Positions 18,746 through 27,650 of a DNA stretch of 64,000 bases are shown here, one piece after another. Origin of the DNA: Cyanobacteria bacterium SZAS LIN-3 (GTDB taxonomy: Bacteria; Cyanobacteriota; Vampirovibrionia; Obscuribacterales; Obscuribacteraceae); the NCBI GenBank assembly GCA_018266215.1, contig JAFEAV010000031.1, positions 1 to 64,000 of the forward strand, written 5' to 3'. A program made the translations under genes and the position numbers. The notes below the pieces were generated by a model. That model ran no database searches. It had not been told where the DNA came from and saw only the letters and a program-made list of their open reading frames with translations. The first letter of the stretch is position 1. Every line of letters starts with the position of its first letter.

Positions 18746-19762
18746 ATGGCTCAAAGCAATGGTTTGAAAAAAGTACTGGTCACTGGCGGAAGCGGCATGA
18801 TCGGCCGGGCGGTCTTGTCAAACCTTCTGGCAACAAGAAAATGTCTTATTCGCACCCAGGTACGCGACCGACTGGAAGCGCGCAAGGCCATCAGCCAGTC
18901 AGTTGATCTGACACTGGTGGAAATGGAAGCCGCCGACTTCACCCGCGTGGGCGATCAAGAGATGCGCGCGCTCACCAAAGATTGCGATTTTGTGGTACAT
19001 GCAGCCGGGCTTGTGCACAAAGAATCGGCCACCTATCAGGAATACGAAGTCGTCAACGTACGCGCCACGCATCAGCTGGCCGAGGCCTGCATCGCCAATA
19101 AAGTGCATACCCTGGTTTTCTTGAGCACCTCGGCCGTCTACGGCAAAGGTCCTTTCAGCAATATACCGGAAGAAGGCCCCCTGGCGGCCAAGACACCATA
19201 TGCGGTATCAAAGTCTACGAGCGAACAGTACCTGGCCAGTCTCGCCGGTAAAATCCCGAGGGTAGTCATACTGCGTCCATCACTTGTTTTTGGCGAAGGG
19301 GACCGGGGCAATATGCTCTCTTTGATCAAACAGATCAAAGAGGAAAAGTATGTGCACGTCGGCGGCGGTCAGACACCAAAGAGTCTTATCTGCTCGAACG
19401 ACCTGGCTCAGGCCATCAGGCTCTGTATCGAGCGCTTGCCGGAAGGACACCACGTCTTCAACATTGCCAATCCCAAGGCAGAATCAATGCGCGATCTCGT
19501 TGACAGCATCGCCGCCGGTTTGAATGTGAGCAAGAAATTCCCGTCCGTCCCCGAAGGTATGCTCAAGCTCGGTTTGAAAGCCGCTGCGGCACTGATGCCC
19601 GGCAAAGTGGCGGTCACCCCCGAACAAGTGGAAAAGCTGGCAACAGAAACAACCTGCTCGGTCGACAAGTTTGTAAGCGCCACCGGCTTTGCCCCGGCGA
19701 CCGAAGTGCGCGTCGCCCTCAAGCAAGAAATAGACTGGGCAACGAACAACAACCTGCTATAA
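18746..19762 (+). CDS. NAD-dependent epimerase/dehydratase (extended SDR)
   Basis: 338 aa. Rossmann motif TGGSGMIGRAVL at residues 13-24, catalytic Ser-containing LSTSAVYGKG, and YAVSK as the YxxxK catalytic pair. These are the hallmarks of extended short-chain dehydrogenases acting on nucleotide sugars (and some sterol-like substrates). The C-terminal domain, which sets substrate choice, is not close to one subfamily I can name. The neighbouring GT2 gene suggests surface glycan synthesis. Confidence 0.85.
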   Translation: MAQSNGLKKVLVTGGSGMIGRAVLSNLLATRKCLIRTQVRDRLEARKAISQSVDLTLVEMEAADFTRVGDQEMRALTKDCDFVVHAAGLVHKESATYQEYEVVNVRATHQLAEACIANKVHTLVFLSTSAVYGKGPFSNIPEEGPLAAKTPYAVSKSTSEQYLASLAGKIPRVVILRPSLVFGEGDRGNMLSLIKQIKEEKYVHVGGGQTPKSLICSNDLAQAIRLCIERLPEGHHVFNIANPKAESMRDLVDSIAAGLNVSKKFPSVPEGMLKLGLKAAAALMPGKVAVTPEQVEKLATETTCSVDKFVSATGFAPATEVRVALKQEIDWATNNNLL

Positions 19763-19780
19763 AAACTGGAATTTTATGGG

Positions 19781-21349
19781 CTACTGTTCAAGCTTGTAAT
19801 AGGGATTGAGCTTGAATAAATCCGCGAGTGCTCTTTCTGCAGCACCGTTATCGCCCAACAAACCATGAGCGATAGCGAGAAAATCGTAAGCCCGTGCATA
19901 ATTGGAATTTCTGGCTATCGCAGTAATCAAAATACGCCGGGCCTCAGCTGGTCTCTGGCTGCGAATATAGAGCGAAGCAAGCGCGCCATACGCCGGTTCA
20001 AAATCCGGTTCTTTTTCAATGCACTCCATCAACTTCGGCTCAGCCTGGGCAAATTTATAGGCAGTCGATTCAATAATGGCGGCAGCATATAGCGCCACTA
20101 CATCCGGTGGCGCCTTCGTGGGCAAGTCAGTCTTGCTGAAGACTGCCGCCTGCTTTGCCGCCAGCGTGCCCGGTGCGGTCTTCACTATTTTATCGAACAG
20201 GGCGCGCGCCTCATCGTACTTATAATTTTCGCGCAGAGCCCGGGCTTTGCGCACAAGATGCGTGGGATTGCCTGTGTCCACAGGCCGCCGCTCTTCCTCG
20301 CCGCTCACATCACGACAGACAAGCCCCCGCTCATCGCTAAATGGGAAAGCCATCTGAAAGACAGGGTCAATTTCAAATTGGCCGGATCTGTTGATATAGC
20401 CCCAGCGCAAACCATCCAGGCTGGCAGGCGCCAGACCCTGGGAAAATTGTTTAACAGCCAGGAAACGAGGCGTAATTGCTTCTTCGCCGGAGAGATTTAT
20501 AAAACCGCAGTGCTCGCCCCGGCGAAAAGGAAGCAGACCGGTACCCGCGTCGAACTGTCCCAGATGGTCATATTTGAAATCTATGACGACCTTGCCCTCA
20601 GTATCTATGAGTCCCCACAACTCACCCGATTTGACGGAGGCATGGCCGTGGCTGAAAGGACTCGCACCCTGGTAATGGTCTTCGATTGCCAGTTCACCAT
20701 CCTTAGAAATAAAACCCCAGCGGGAGAGAATCAAACTTCGCTCTCTTGCGGAGTTGACGAATTTCGGGCTCTGAGCGGCCGCCAGTCCATCGCAAAACAA
20801 ACCGACAGAATCAAAGTTTTGCTTGCAAACCTTATCACCGTTGTAGTCAATCAGGCCGAAAGGCTGCTGTCCACGCCCGCTGTTTGTCACAATGCGACCG
20901 GCGGCGGCGCTGACGGCCTGGATCCCGGCGTATGTTGCCACGACTGCCCCGTTGCGATCGAGCAGGAATGAATCCTTGCCCCGCCTCGCCACAGTGTGCT
21001 TTGCATCATTAAAGGGGGCAATAAAATCACAGTCCGCGCGACCAAGTACATTGGCAAAAGTGTCAATCATTTTCCAGCGCCGATGCAAATTCGGCACGAC
21101 CAGAGCGTAGTGCTTGCCGTTCTCTTCCCTGGAGGGATAATGACAAACCATCGCCCGCCCGCTGGAAAAACTGCGGGCAGACTGAAAGGGCGCAACAATA
21201 ACTACTTGCCCCAACAAATCTATATAGGAGAATTCGAATTCGGCCGGGAACGGCAGGCGCAGTTCCTCATCGGATGAGAAGTGCCAGATAGGGCTGGAGC
21301 GGTCCGGCGCAAAAACCGGTGTACCGCCGTAGTAACTTCTCGTAGGCAA
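19781..21349 (-). CDS. WG-repeat protein with C-terminal TPRs
   Basis: 522 aa from TTG 21349. Most of residues 130-340 consist of WG (KWG-type) beta repeats, each with a W/F-G-[YFL]-I-[DN]-x-x-G core (WGLIDTEGKVVIDFKYDH, CGFINLSGEEAITPRF, WGYINRSGQFEIDPVF). The C-terminal 150 residues are helical with TPR signatures (AYGALASLYIRSQRPAEA and AYDFLAIAHGLLGDNGAAE). WG repeats are thought to form protein-binding propeller-like surfaces. No signal peptide is evident. It converges with the SDR gene. Function unknown. Confidence 0.82.
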   Translation of the reverse strand: MPTRSYYGGTPVFAPDRSSPIWHFSSDEELRLPFPAEFEFSYIDLLGQVVIVAPFQSARSFSSGRAMVCHYPSREENGKHYALVVPNLHRRWKMIDTFANVLGRADCDFIAPFNDAKHTVARRGKDSFLLDRNGAVVATYAGIQAVSAAAGRIVTNSGRGQQPFGLIDYNGDKVCKQNFDSVGLFCDGLAAAQSPKFVNSARERSLILSRWGFISKDGELAIEDHYQGASPFSHGHASVKSGELWGLIDTEGKVVIDFKYDHLGQFDAGTGLLPFRRGEHCGFINLSGEEAITPRFLAVKQFSQGLAPASLDGLRWGYINRSGQFEIDPVFQMAFPFSDERGLVCRDVSGEEERRPVDTGNPTHLVRKARALRENYKYDEARALFDKIVKTAPGTLAAKQAAVFSKTDLPTKAPPDVVALYAAAIIESTAYKFAQAEPKLMECIEKEPDFEPAYGALASLYIRSQRPAEARRILITAIARNSNYARAYDFLAIAHGLLGDNGAAERALADLFKLNPYYKLEQ

Positions 21350-21405
21350 CGCTTAATCCTCTACCAGGGCGTGAATGTTAGCATAGGAGAAAAGGAAATC
21401 ACACC

Positions 21406-22656
21406 ATGCCCTTGACTGAAGACGAGGACAATCTAGTACGGAAGCTTGGCTTCGACAGAGATGTCGTCGAGCACCTGCGCGCCCAGTCAATTGCAGCCCT
21501 GGTTGAGTTTAACGAAAGTGCCGTCCCCACGGCTACAGCGATGGTTGTGGCAACGAGAAAAGGACGCTACCGCAAAGAAAATCCACGCAAATATTGCTGG
21601 ACCGGCGAAGCCAAGCTGGAACAAATCGCCAGTCTGAGAAAACTGGCCGACAACAATCCGGAGGCGCTGGAGCTTATCGATTCATGGATCGCCCTGCTGG
21701 AGAAACCGGCCGAAAAAGAAGATCTGGAGTTTATCGAAAACCAGATGGAGTTGGAGAAACGACGGCTCGAATATCACGACAAGATAAAGGAATTCGAACA
21801 ATACCTGCGGGCGGAGATGAATCGAATAGCCACGGAAGCGCGCAGCGGCAGGGTGCAGATACCGTCTTTTATGGTCGGTCAAAACGAACTCTTCGACGTC
21901 GATGAAAGAGTGGCGCAAGTGCGCAAATATTTTGAGGGCAAACCGCTGCCGGAGAGCGAACCGGCTGTGTCAGGGATGGTCTTTCGCTTCGCCGGATGGC
22001 AGTGGAGCGGCGAAGGTCACGATCTGAAGGACTATGCATTCGAGCGCGGTTACAGTCTGACCGAATTGCAAACGTACAATATTCATGTCTCTTTCGATGA
22101 CAAAGTAAGCGCGCAGAAATACATGGAGAAGCAGGGTTTTGATATCCCGCCCAAACTTACCCTGAAGCCCTTTTCCTGGGAGCGCTTGACCGAATTAGAC
22201 GCCTGGCGCGACTGGGCGGGCACGGAGACGATTCGCAAGGCCGGGGAAGGACGCTTTGAAAGGCTCTGGCCGGAGCAGCAGCAACTTGAGCTGAAGGTCA
22301 CACAGGCACTTTTGACTGAGCTTTCGCCGTCGGAAAAGAGCGATAAATTTGTGCGAGTGAGGACCGAGGGCACCTGTGCTCCTAATTATGGATTGGGCAC
22401 GGACGCCATCCTGCAACAGCTTGAGACCTGGGACAAGCTCTACGACGTGCACATCGATGACGCCACCAGCGATAGTGTCACGGTGAAGTTCAGGAGATTA
22501 CCAGGCGATATTCGGGTGCTCTGCGCCGAAGCCTTGATGTTCTGCCCCGACCTGGATGTGCTGCATCCCGATTCTTATGAAGAGAATGCAGTGCGAGTGC
22601 GGGAATTCGCTACCGCTTTGAGACAAACCGGAACCATCACCTTCTGGTGGGACTAG
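21406..22656 (+). CDS. Unknown protein with DUF4253-like C-terminal pattern
   Basis: 416 aa, ATG 21406 with AGGAGAAAAGGA upstream. No signal or membrane segment. Residues about 60-150 are highly charged and helical, likely a coiled coil (ENQMELEKRRLEYHDKIKEF). The C-terminus has an acidic-aromatic ending (CAEALMFCPDLD, then ITFWWD) resembling the end of DUF4253 proteins, which finish with a conserved FCPD block and a terminal FWWD. I judge this by eye and it could be coincidental. It stands alone between two minus-strand genes. Function unknown. Confidence 0.65.
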   Translation: MPLTEDEDNLVRKLGFDRDVVEHLRAQSIAALVEFNESAVPTATAMVVATRKGRYRKENPRKYCWTGEAKLEQIASLRKLADNNPEALELIDSWIALLEKPAEKEDLEFIENQMELEKRRLEYHDKIKEFEQYLRAEMNRIATEARSGRVQIPSFMVGQNELFDVDERVAQVRKYFEGKPLPESEPAVSGMVFRFAGWQWSGEGHDLKDYAFERGYSLTELQTYNIHVSFDDKVSAQKYMEKQGFDIPPKLTLKPFSWERLTELDAWRDWAGTETIRKAGEGRFERLWPEQQQLELKVTQALLTELSPSEKSDKFVRVRTEGTCAPNYGLGTDAILQQLETWDKLYDVHIDDATSDSVTVKFRRLPGDIRVLCAEALMFCPDLDVLHPDSYEENAVRVREFATALRQTGTITFWWD

Positions 22657-22722
22657 GTAATGGCAGAAGAAAATCTCAATCAAGGGCTTGAATCAAGAAT
22701 AAATCTTGTAATCGATAAACAA

Positions 22723-23538
22723 CTAAGGTGTTGAAGCCCTGGCTTTGCCGAAAATTTCATCATAGGTCGCGGGAGTATCCGACTGCTTAAACATGTCCTG
22801 ATTTACCACGAAAGCGTCGGGTCTGACTTTCATCGCACCATTGAAGGGCCGACTGTAGACATAGAGCAAAAGGGTATTGAGACAGAGGACACCGGTAACG
22901 ATGGCAATCAAAATCGAGTGAATGACGTTCTTTTCGCCCATAAGCAGATACATCAATCCAATAAGAATAGCTGAGCCGGTCAGCACCACAACCCAGACCA
23001 GGGGCGGCAATTCGTGTTTCATCATGGTAATGCGAGTGCGCCTGCTCTCGCCCAGATTCTGCACGGCGTTCATCAGACTGGTTTGAATATTGCTGCCCTG
23101 TTGCGTCGTATTGGGCACGGCCAGGATTTCTTCCCACAATTTGAAATAACTTGTCCAGGCCTGGGGACTGCCCTTGGCTTTGTCGAGTTGCTGCCATTCG
23201 GTATCGAGCACAGCCTGATTGTAAGCGCGACAGGTATTGCGAATGACACTGCGTTCGGGATCCGGCAGACCGCGAGCAAAGCGGAAGACATCACACAGTG
23301 AATTAGCTTCCAGCAAAACACGTGCCTCTGCATTTTCGTGAAAGGTCACGGCCCCGGCCACAAGAAATCCAAGCAAGACGGCATAAAGTGTCCCGACGAT
23401 CGAAAGCGTCGCCTGGACAAGTTCCTGATGATTAGCGAGGCTGCTCAAGTCAACGTATTTCTTGAGCAAAAGCAAACCGATAATAGCCGCAGCGGCGGCA
23501 AGACAAAAAACAAACAAACCGGAAATTATCGTTTCCAT
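22723..23538 (-). CDS. DUF4239 membrane protein
   Basis: 271 aa from ATG 23538, one base after the stop (TGA) of the upstream TPR gene, so coupled to it. Two N-terminal helices (residues 1-25 and about 45-65, TLSIVGTLYAVLLGFLVAGA) and two C-terminal helices (about 180-225) frame a cytoplasmic helical region with a conserved E-A-N-S-L pattern. This is the DUF4239 (bestrophin-like) layout. No transport substrate can be named. The upstream frame extension to 23676 lies inside the TPR gene and has no ribosome-binding site. Confidence 0.8.
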   Translation of the reverse strand: METIISGLFVFCLAAAAAIIGLLLLKKYVDLSSLANHQELVQATLSIVGTLYAVLLGFLVAGAVTFHENAEARVLLEANSLCDVFRFARGLPDPERSVIRNTCRAYNQAVLDTEWQQLDKAKGSPQAWTSYFKLWEEILAVPNTTQQGSNIQTSLMNAVQNLGESRRTRITMMKHELPPLVWVVVLTGSAILIGLMYLLMGEKNVIHSILIAIVTGVLCLNTLLLYVYSRPFNGAMKVRPDAFVVNQDMFKQSDTPATYDEIFGKARASTP

Positions 23539-23539
23539 A

Positions 23540-25432
23540 TCAATTCGCCGGCCTTTCGCTATCAGTAAAAACTTGACTGTTGATCTTGAGGGCTCGCATC
23601 CTGGCCTCGTTGACAACGCGATCAATCTCGGCAAAAAACTGAGGGATTTTTGCCTCCAGCTCGCCGTTAGCGGCACGGGCGGCCTTCAGCTCCGTATAGA
23701 CAGAGGCCAGTGCAAATGCATCCTGATTCTCGTCAGGCACAACCAGGGCATCGGCATAAGCGCGCAGGGCCTGCGGCAAATTGCCGACTTTGATCATCTG
23801 TCGACCATAGGCGATGGACAGCCATGGATCCGGCACCAACAGGGCGCGGGCCCGGGCCAGATAGTCTTCAGCCTGAGCATAGTTGCCCAGCTCTACTTCC
23901 ACAAGTGCCGCCTGGGCCAGGGCTTCTTCATTGCGGGGTTGACGATGAACCGCACTGACAGCCATTTTCTGAGCATCACCATAAAGCTTCTGGGCGGCGA
24001 AGATGCGTGACTTGACTATGTACATGTAGGTAATATTCTGACCGCTGTTATAGTCGGCAGGATCATCGGAAAAGCCCTTCAGTTCAAGTGCTGCGCCGGC
24101 GATATCACCGAGATCCAGCTTGCCCTGGGCAATAACGCAGTGCGCTAAAAATGCCAGCTCCTCATTTTGACCGACACCGGGCTTGCTTGAGGTCTGACTC
24201 ACTACCAGCCTTGCCAGCTTCAGCCCCTCAGCAGGCTTGCCGCGACGCACATCTATCTCGGCTTTATCAAGCAGAGCAAGAGTATTCTGCGCATCAAAAC
24301 TCATTGCTCTTTCTATATGATCAGCCGCTTCCAAAAATTTCCTCTGATAAATGGCCAGCCGGGCCAGATTGAGTTTTGGCTCGACAAAATCAGGTTTGCA
24401 CAAAAGGGCAATCGTCCAGTCTTTTCGCGCCGCGGAAAAATCCTTCAATTGAGTCTCAGCCTGACGAAAATCGCACTGCCCCAGGGCATTCCAGGCGGCG
24501 GCAAAAGTGGGATCGAATTTTAGAGACAGGTCGTAAAACTCATGGGCTTTATCAATGCGACCTTCGCGATAGGCTTTCAGACCGGAATTGAAAGAGTAAT
24601 GCACCGCCGCCTTTCGACCCAGAAAAGTCACCAGACTGAGGGCAATGATGCAGGTGACAAACACCCTTTGCCTGGCCTGCCAGCGGCAGGTGCGGCGAAC
24701 GGTACCGAGTTGCTCCGGTCGAAAGGCAAAAACGCTGTAGTCATCATCTAAATGATCCGGCAGGCGTGAGGAGGGCAAAATTTGACTCTTGTCAAATATC
24801 GCTTTCACCAGGGCATCAAAGGTCTCTTTGTCAAAGAAAAAAGATGGTATGAAATTAGGAAAAAGAACATTGGCAAGAAGCTTGTTCTTTGCGGTAAATC
24901 GGAAGTAAACGGTGAGCTTTCGGGCCGGCACTTTGAGAGAAAAAATGCGCGTAAAAAAAGGATTGGGTTCTAAAGATATAGATTGAATGTCGGACCAATT
25001 GACGACCCGGTCAAAGCGTGAAAGTTTCAGACCGATGTCAGAGGCTATCACTCCCCGTGATATCAGGCGCAAGACATGCACCAGCGCGCCAAAGCCGACA
25101 AACCAGAGAACAGCACCGATCACCCAGTTACCGATTATATGCAGGCCCCAGCTCACGATTGAAGTGGCACTGGGAATGAGCGCAACTCCGTCGGGAATAG
25201 ACAAGAGTGTGGCAATCACCACTGAAGAGCCCACTGCCAATTGAGAGAGGGATTTTGAATCAAATAGAAAAAGATCATTGACAGGGCCGACCCGGGCGAC
25301 CTTTTTATCAGCACCTGACGAGTAGCCGGACTCGGCCACAACGGTGCCAGGCGCGGCGCCGGGACTGCCCGCTGCCACCTTGGCCCTATTCTTTGTCTTT
25401 TTTTTCGATTGCGAACCGGCTGATTTTTTCAA
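23540..25432 (-). CDS. Membrane TPR protein with N-terminal PH-like module
   Basis: 630 aa. A Lys/Gly/Ala-rich N-terminal tail (1-45) is followed by two hydrophobic helices (about 60-120), a beta-rich PH-like stretch (about 125-220, WSDIQSISLEPNPFF), a third helix (about 255-275) and then TPRs to the end (AAWNALGQCDFRQAETQLKD and others). The first half has the same plan as the two kinases at 3638-6786. It is cotranscribed with the DUF4239 gene. It probably scaffolds proteins at the membrane. No enzymatic motif is seen. Confidence 0.8.
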   Translation of the reverse strand: MKKSAGSQSKKKTKNRAKVAAGSPGAAPGTVVAESGYSSGADKKVARVGPVNDLFLFDSKSLSQLAVGSSVVIATLLSIPDGVALIPSATSIVSWGLHIIGNWVIGAVLWFVGFGALVHVLRLISRGVIASDIGLKLSRFDRVVNWSDIQSISLEPNPFFTRIFSLKVPARKLTVYFRFTAKNKLLANVLFPNFIPSFFFDKETFDALVKAIFDKSQILPSSRLPDHLDDDYSVFAFRPEQLGTVRRTCRWQARQRVFVTCIIALSLVTFLGRKAAVHYSFNSGLKAYREGRIDKAHEFYDLSLKFDPTFAAAWNALGQCDFRQAETQLKDFSAARKDWTIALLCKPDFVEPKLNLARLAIYQRKFLEAADHIERAMSFDAQNTLALLDKAEIDVRRGKPAEGLKLARLVVSQTSSKPGVGQNEELAFLAHCVIAQGKLDLGDIAGAALELKGFSDDPADYNSGQNITYMYIVKSRIFAAQKLYGDAQKMAVSAVHRQPRNEEALAQAALVEVELGNYAQAEDYLARARALLVPDPWLSIAYGRQMIKVGNLPQALRAYADALVVPDENQDAFALASVYTELKAARAANGELEAKIPQFFAEIDRVVNEARMRALKINSQVFTDSERPAN

Positions 25433-25570
25433 AGAGTTTTTTGCCGAGATGGACCTATTTCATTACTACCACGGACAGGCAAATGTCAGGCCCTGCTTGC
25501 CTTTCGCCCTTACATGTAACGAATCTAAAATTGTTGGACAAAAACATTAGATCATGACATATTGAACGGG

Positions 25571-25584
25571 GGTTAATATTAACC
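25571..25584. promoter_or_regulatory. Perfect 14-bp palindrome, candidate operator
   Basis: GGTTAATATTAACC is a perfect dyad 28 bases before the TTG start of the response regulator, in the region divergent from the membrane TPR gene. Its size and placement fit a regulator binding site, possibly for autoregulation. Binding is inference only. Confidence 0.35.
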
Positions 25585-25611
25585 GTGGGAGTTGCATGTG
25601 AGGTATGTCCG

Positions 25612-26286
25612 TTGAAAATCCTGATCATTGAAGACGACGTCAATATTGCGCGTCTCATCGAGCTAGAGCTAGGGTATGAAGGTTATCAAGTTTCCGTAGC
25701 TCACGATGGCAATCAAGGTCTTGATCTTTTCAAGAAAGACCAGCCGGATCTCGTCCTGCTTGACGTGATGTTGCCCGGTCTTGACGGTATAGAAGTGTGC
25801 AAACGCCTGCGCAGCATGTCCAAAGTGCCGGTCATCATGCTCACAGCAAAAGACGGCGTTGGCGACCGCGTCAGCGGCCTCGACAGCGGTGCTGACGACT
25901 ATCTGACCAAGCCTTTCGCCACCGAAGAACTGCTTGCCCGTATCCGGGCAGTCATGCGGAGAAAGCCGCTGGAAGGCATTCTTACATATGCCGACCTGTG
26001 GATGGACCAGCTCAACCGTGTCGTCAAACGCGGCGAACGTCAGCTGGATTTGAGAGCCAAAGAATTTGATCTGCTCAGATTGTTCATGCAATATCCAGAG
26101 CAAGTACTGTCCCGCGAGTTCATTTTCGACAAAGTGTGGGGTTATGACTTCATCGGCGAATCAAACGTCATCGAAGTCTATATCCGTTATCTGCGCTCCA
26201 AGCTCGAAGACGCCACTTCAAAGAGACTGATTCAAACAGTTCGTGGTGAAGGTTACGTCCTGCGCGAAGAAGAACCTTCCCGCTAA
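25612..26286 (+). CDS. OmpR/PhoB-family response regulator (RpaB-like)
   Basis: 224 aa. I chose TTG 25612 because TGAGGT lies 8 bases upstream and the receiver then begins at the usual KILIIEDD; GTG 25585 would add nine residues. The receiver (1-115) has acidic pair EDD, phospho-acceptor Asp in LVLLDVMLPG, Thr in MLTAKD and Lys in LTKPF. The winged-helix domain (about 130-220) ends in TVRGEGYVL. The sequence resembles RpaB/NblR/PhoB regulators. No kinase gene adjoins it. A bidirectional terminator follows. Confidence 0.92.
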   Translation: MKILIIEDDVNIARLIELELGYEGYQVSVAHDGNQGLDLFKKDQPDLVLLDVMLPGLDGIEVCKRLRSMSKVPVIMLTAKDGVGDRVSGLDSGADDYLTKPFATEELLARIRAVMRRKPLEGILTYADLWMDQLNRVVKRGERQLDLRAKEFDLLRLFMQYPEQVLSREFIFDKVWGYDFIGESNVIEVYIRYLRSKLEDATSKRLIQTVRGEGYVLREEEPSR

Positions 26287-26321
26287 GCCTGCGACAGAAA
26301 CAGAAAAGACAGCAACTATCA

Positions 26322-26354
26322 AAAGAGCCGCCTCATTCAAGGCGGCTCTTCTAT
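26322..26354. terminator. Bidirectional intrinsic terminator
   Basis: Stem AGAGCCGCC / GGCGGCTCT (9 bp) with an 8-base loop, flanked by A-rich and T-rich tracts, between the convergent response regulator and LRV-repeat genes. It can serve both strands. Confidence 0.85.
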
Positions 26355-26357
26355 TTA

Positions 26358-26849
26358 TCAGGTACCGAGCAAACGCTCTTGCGGTGGACCAAGCAAAAGC
26401 CTGAGCCGGCTCTGCATGTCCGGCGCCAGCATTTGCAAAGTCTTGAGCGCCCGACAACGAACATAGGGATTTTCGTCGCGCGCTAAAGTAACGAGGATGT
26501 GCTCCGGCATATGCGGATTTTCCGCCACGCCATAGCGAACATCAGCGTTTTCATCGTTTGCCAATAGAGACAGAGTATCTTTCGGTGTATGTGCATTTTC
26601 CGCCACAGCCAGTCTGACTTCGGGGTGGCTATCAAAAGCCAGCCGCTTCAATAGATCAACAGGCGTCTTTGGGTTTTCGGCCACAGCACGCCTGATCGCC
26701 TCGCATCCGTCTTCCCCAAGCCGCAGCAGTACTTGCTTGGGAGTGTTTGGATTGCCGGCGACGACTCTCCTTACCTGCAATATCTCGCTATCCGTCTCAA
26801 TCTCTTTCAATAGGTCTACCCTGGAGGACTCCTGTTTTTCTTTCCTCAT
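26358..26849 (-). CDS. LRV-type (leucine-rich variant) repeat protein
   Basis: 163 aa from ATG 26849 (GGGAG 9 bases upstream; TTG six codons earlier is less likely). At least four tandem repeats of about 24 residues have the core VRxAVAENPxTPxxLLxxLA (for example IRRAVAENPKTPVDLLKRLA). This is the leucine-rich repeat variant/HEAT-like helical solenoid. It is probably a soluble protein-binding scaffold. Charged N-terminus, no signal. It has no neighbour that suggests a partner. Confidence 0.82.
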   Translation of the reverse strand: MRKEKQESSRVDLLKEIETDSEILQVRRVVAGNPNTPKQVLLRLGEDGCEAIRRAVAENPKTPVDLLKRLAFDSHPEVRLAVAENAHTPKDTLSLLANDENADVRYGVAENPHMPEHILVTLARDENPYVRCRALKTLQMLAPDMQSRLRLLLGPPQERLLGT

Positions 26850-27124
26850 GCCAATTGCGCTCCCCAATCACGAGCTAGTTCATACCTTATGCCCGTTGCC
26901 AAGAGGACTCTAACGATTTAGCATCCTGAAAAAGACCTTTGTTAAGTGGAAACAACCAGACCTGTCGATGGCAGGAAAGGCTTTAGAGGCGCAGCCTTAA
27001 CAAAGCAGCGGGGCCTTAGAGGCTTCCCCCAGCGCCGTATGGGGTTCGCCGAATTTCGACACAATCCAAGGGGATTTTCCCCACCCTCAATGGCAAAAGC
27101 TCATTAGATGAGGGGTCTAGCGAC
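26850..27124. other. Intergenic region without a recognised gene
   Basis: About 275 bp between the LRV-repeat gene and the promoter at 27125. I see short G/C-rich inverted segments (around 26985-27030 and a GGGGATTTTCCCC near 27070) but no open frame of conviction and no known RNA family. It may hold the divergent leader of the LRV gene. Confidence 0.4.
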
Positions 27125-27154
27125 TTGTAAAAAATGCTCATGTAACGTTATGAT
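27125..27154 (+). promoter_or_regulatory. Candidate sigma70-type promoter
   Basis: TTGTAA (-35, 27125-27130) and TATGAT (-10, 27149-27154) are separated by 18 bp, about 95 bp before the 97-aa gene. Matches are 4/6 and 5/6 to the consensus. Predicted by eye. Confidence 0.4.
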
Positions 27155-27248
27155 ACATAGCATATCTTCCAGGAGCCTCTCAGAAACCGCTGTAGAAGTC
27201 TTCGATTAGAGCGAGTTGAAACCTTCATAGCCACCGGTGACACGAATT

Positions 27249-27542
27249 ATGACCATAACAACCCAACTACCAAGACCATCGACCACAACCATGGCCGACG
27301 ACGGCCTGCTTACGCTTCTATCCGTATCGGAAAGCGGCGGCTTCGTCCTCAGTCTACCGCCCAGTCTCCAGACCTATCAGCCGGAGCTTGAGGGCCTGCT
27401 GGGGAAAGTATTCAGCGGCAGACCGACTTCCGCCGGCAATATAGCCCTGGCCAAACAGATGTCCATAAACTGGTGTGTCTCAAAGTGCAAACAGACAGGC
27501 ATGTCCGTGGACAGATGTCTCGAGATGATCGGCTATCCGTAG
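27249..27542 (+). CDS. Small protein of unknown function
   Basis: 97 aa from ATG 27249 (a GTG four codons earlier is possible). The Thr/Pro-rich N-terminus is followed by a helical part with two Cys pairs toward the C-terminus (WCVSKCKQTGMSVDRCLEM). No known domain is recognised. A candidate promoter upstream (27125-27154) and a strong terminator (27596-27624) support a real monocistronic gene. Function unknown. Confidence 0.6.
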   Translation: MTITTQLPRPSTTTMADDGLLTLLSVSESGGFVLSLPPSLQTYQPELEGLLGKVFSGRPTSAGNIALAKQMSINWCVSKCKQTGMSVDRCLEMIGYP

Positions 27543-27595
27543 CCCGACATCAGTCCTGACCATCCGCTTCAACCCCTCAAGACGTTACAAGATTC

Positions 27596-27624
27596 AAAAG
27601 CCTCGCTCCGGGAGCGAGGCTTTT
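27596..27624. terminator. Bidirectional intrinsic terminator
   Basis: Inverted repeat GCCTCGCTC / GAGCGAGGC with a 3-base loop, with AAAA before and TTTT after, between the convergent 97-aa gene and gyrA. It can stop transcription on both strands. Confidence 0.9.
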
Positions 27625-27650
27625 CAGTCTGTTCGATTGTGGATTCAGGC

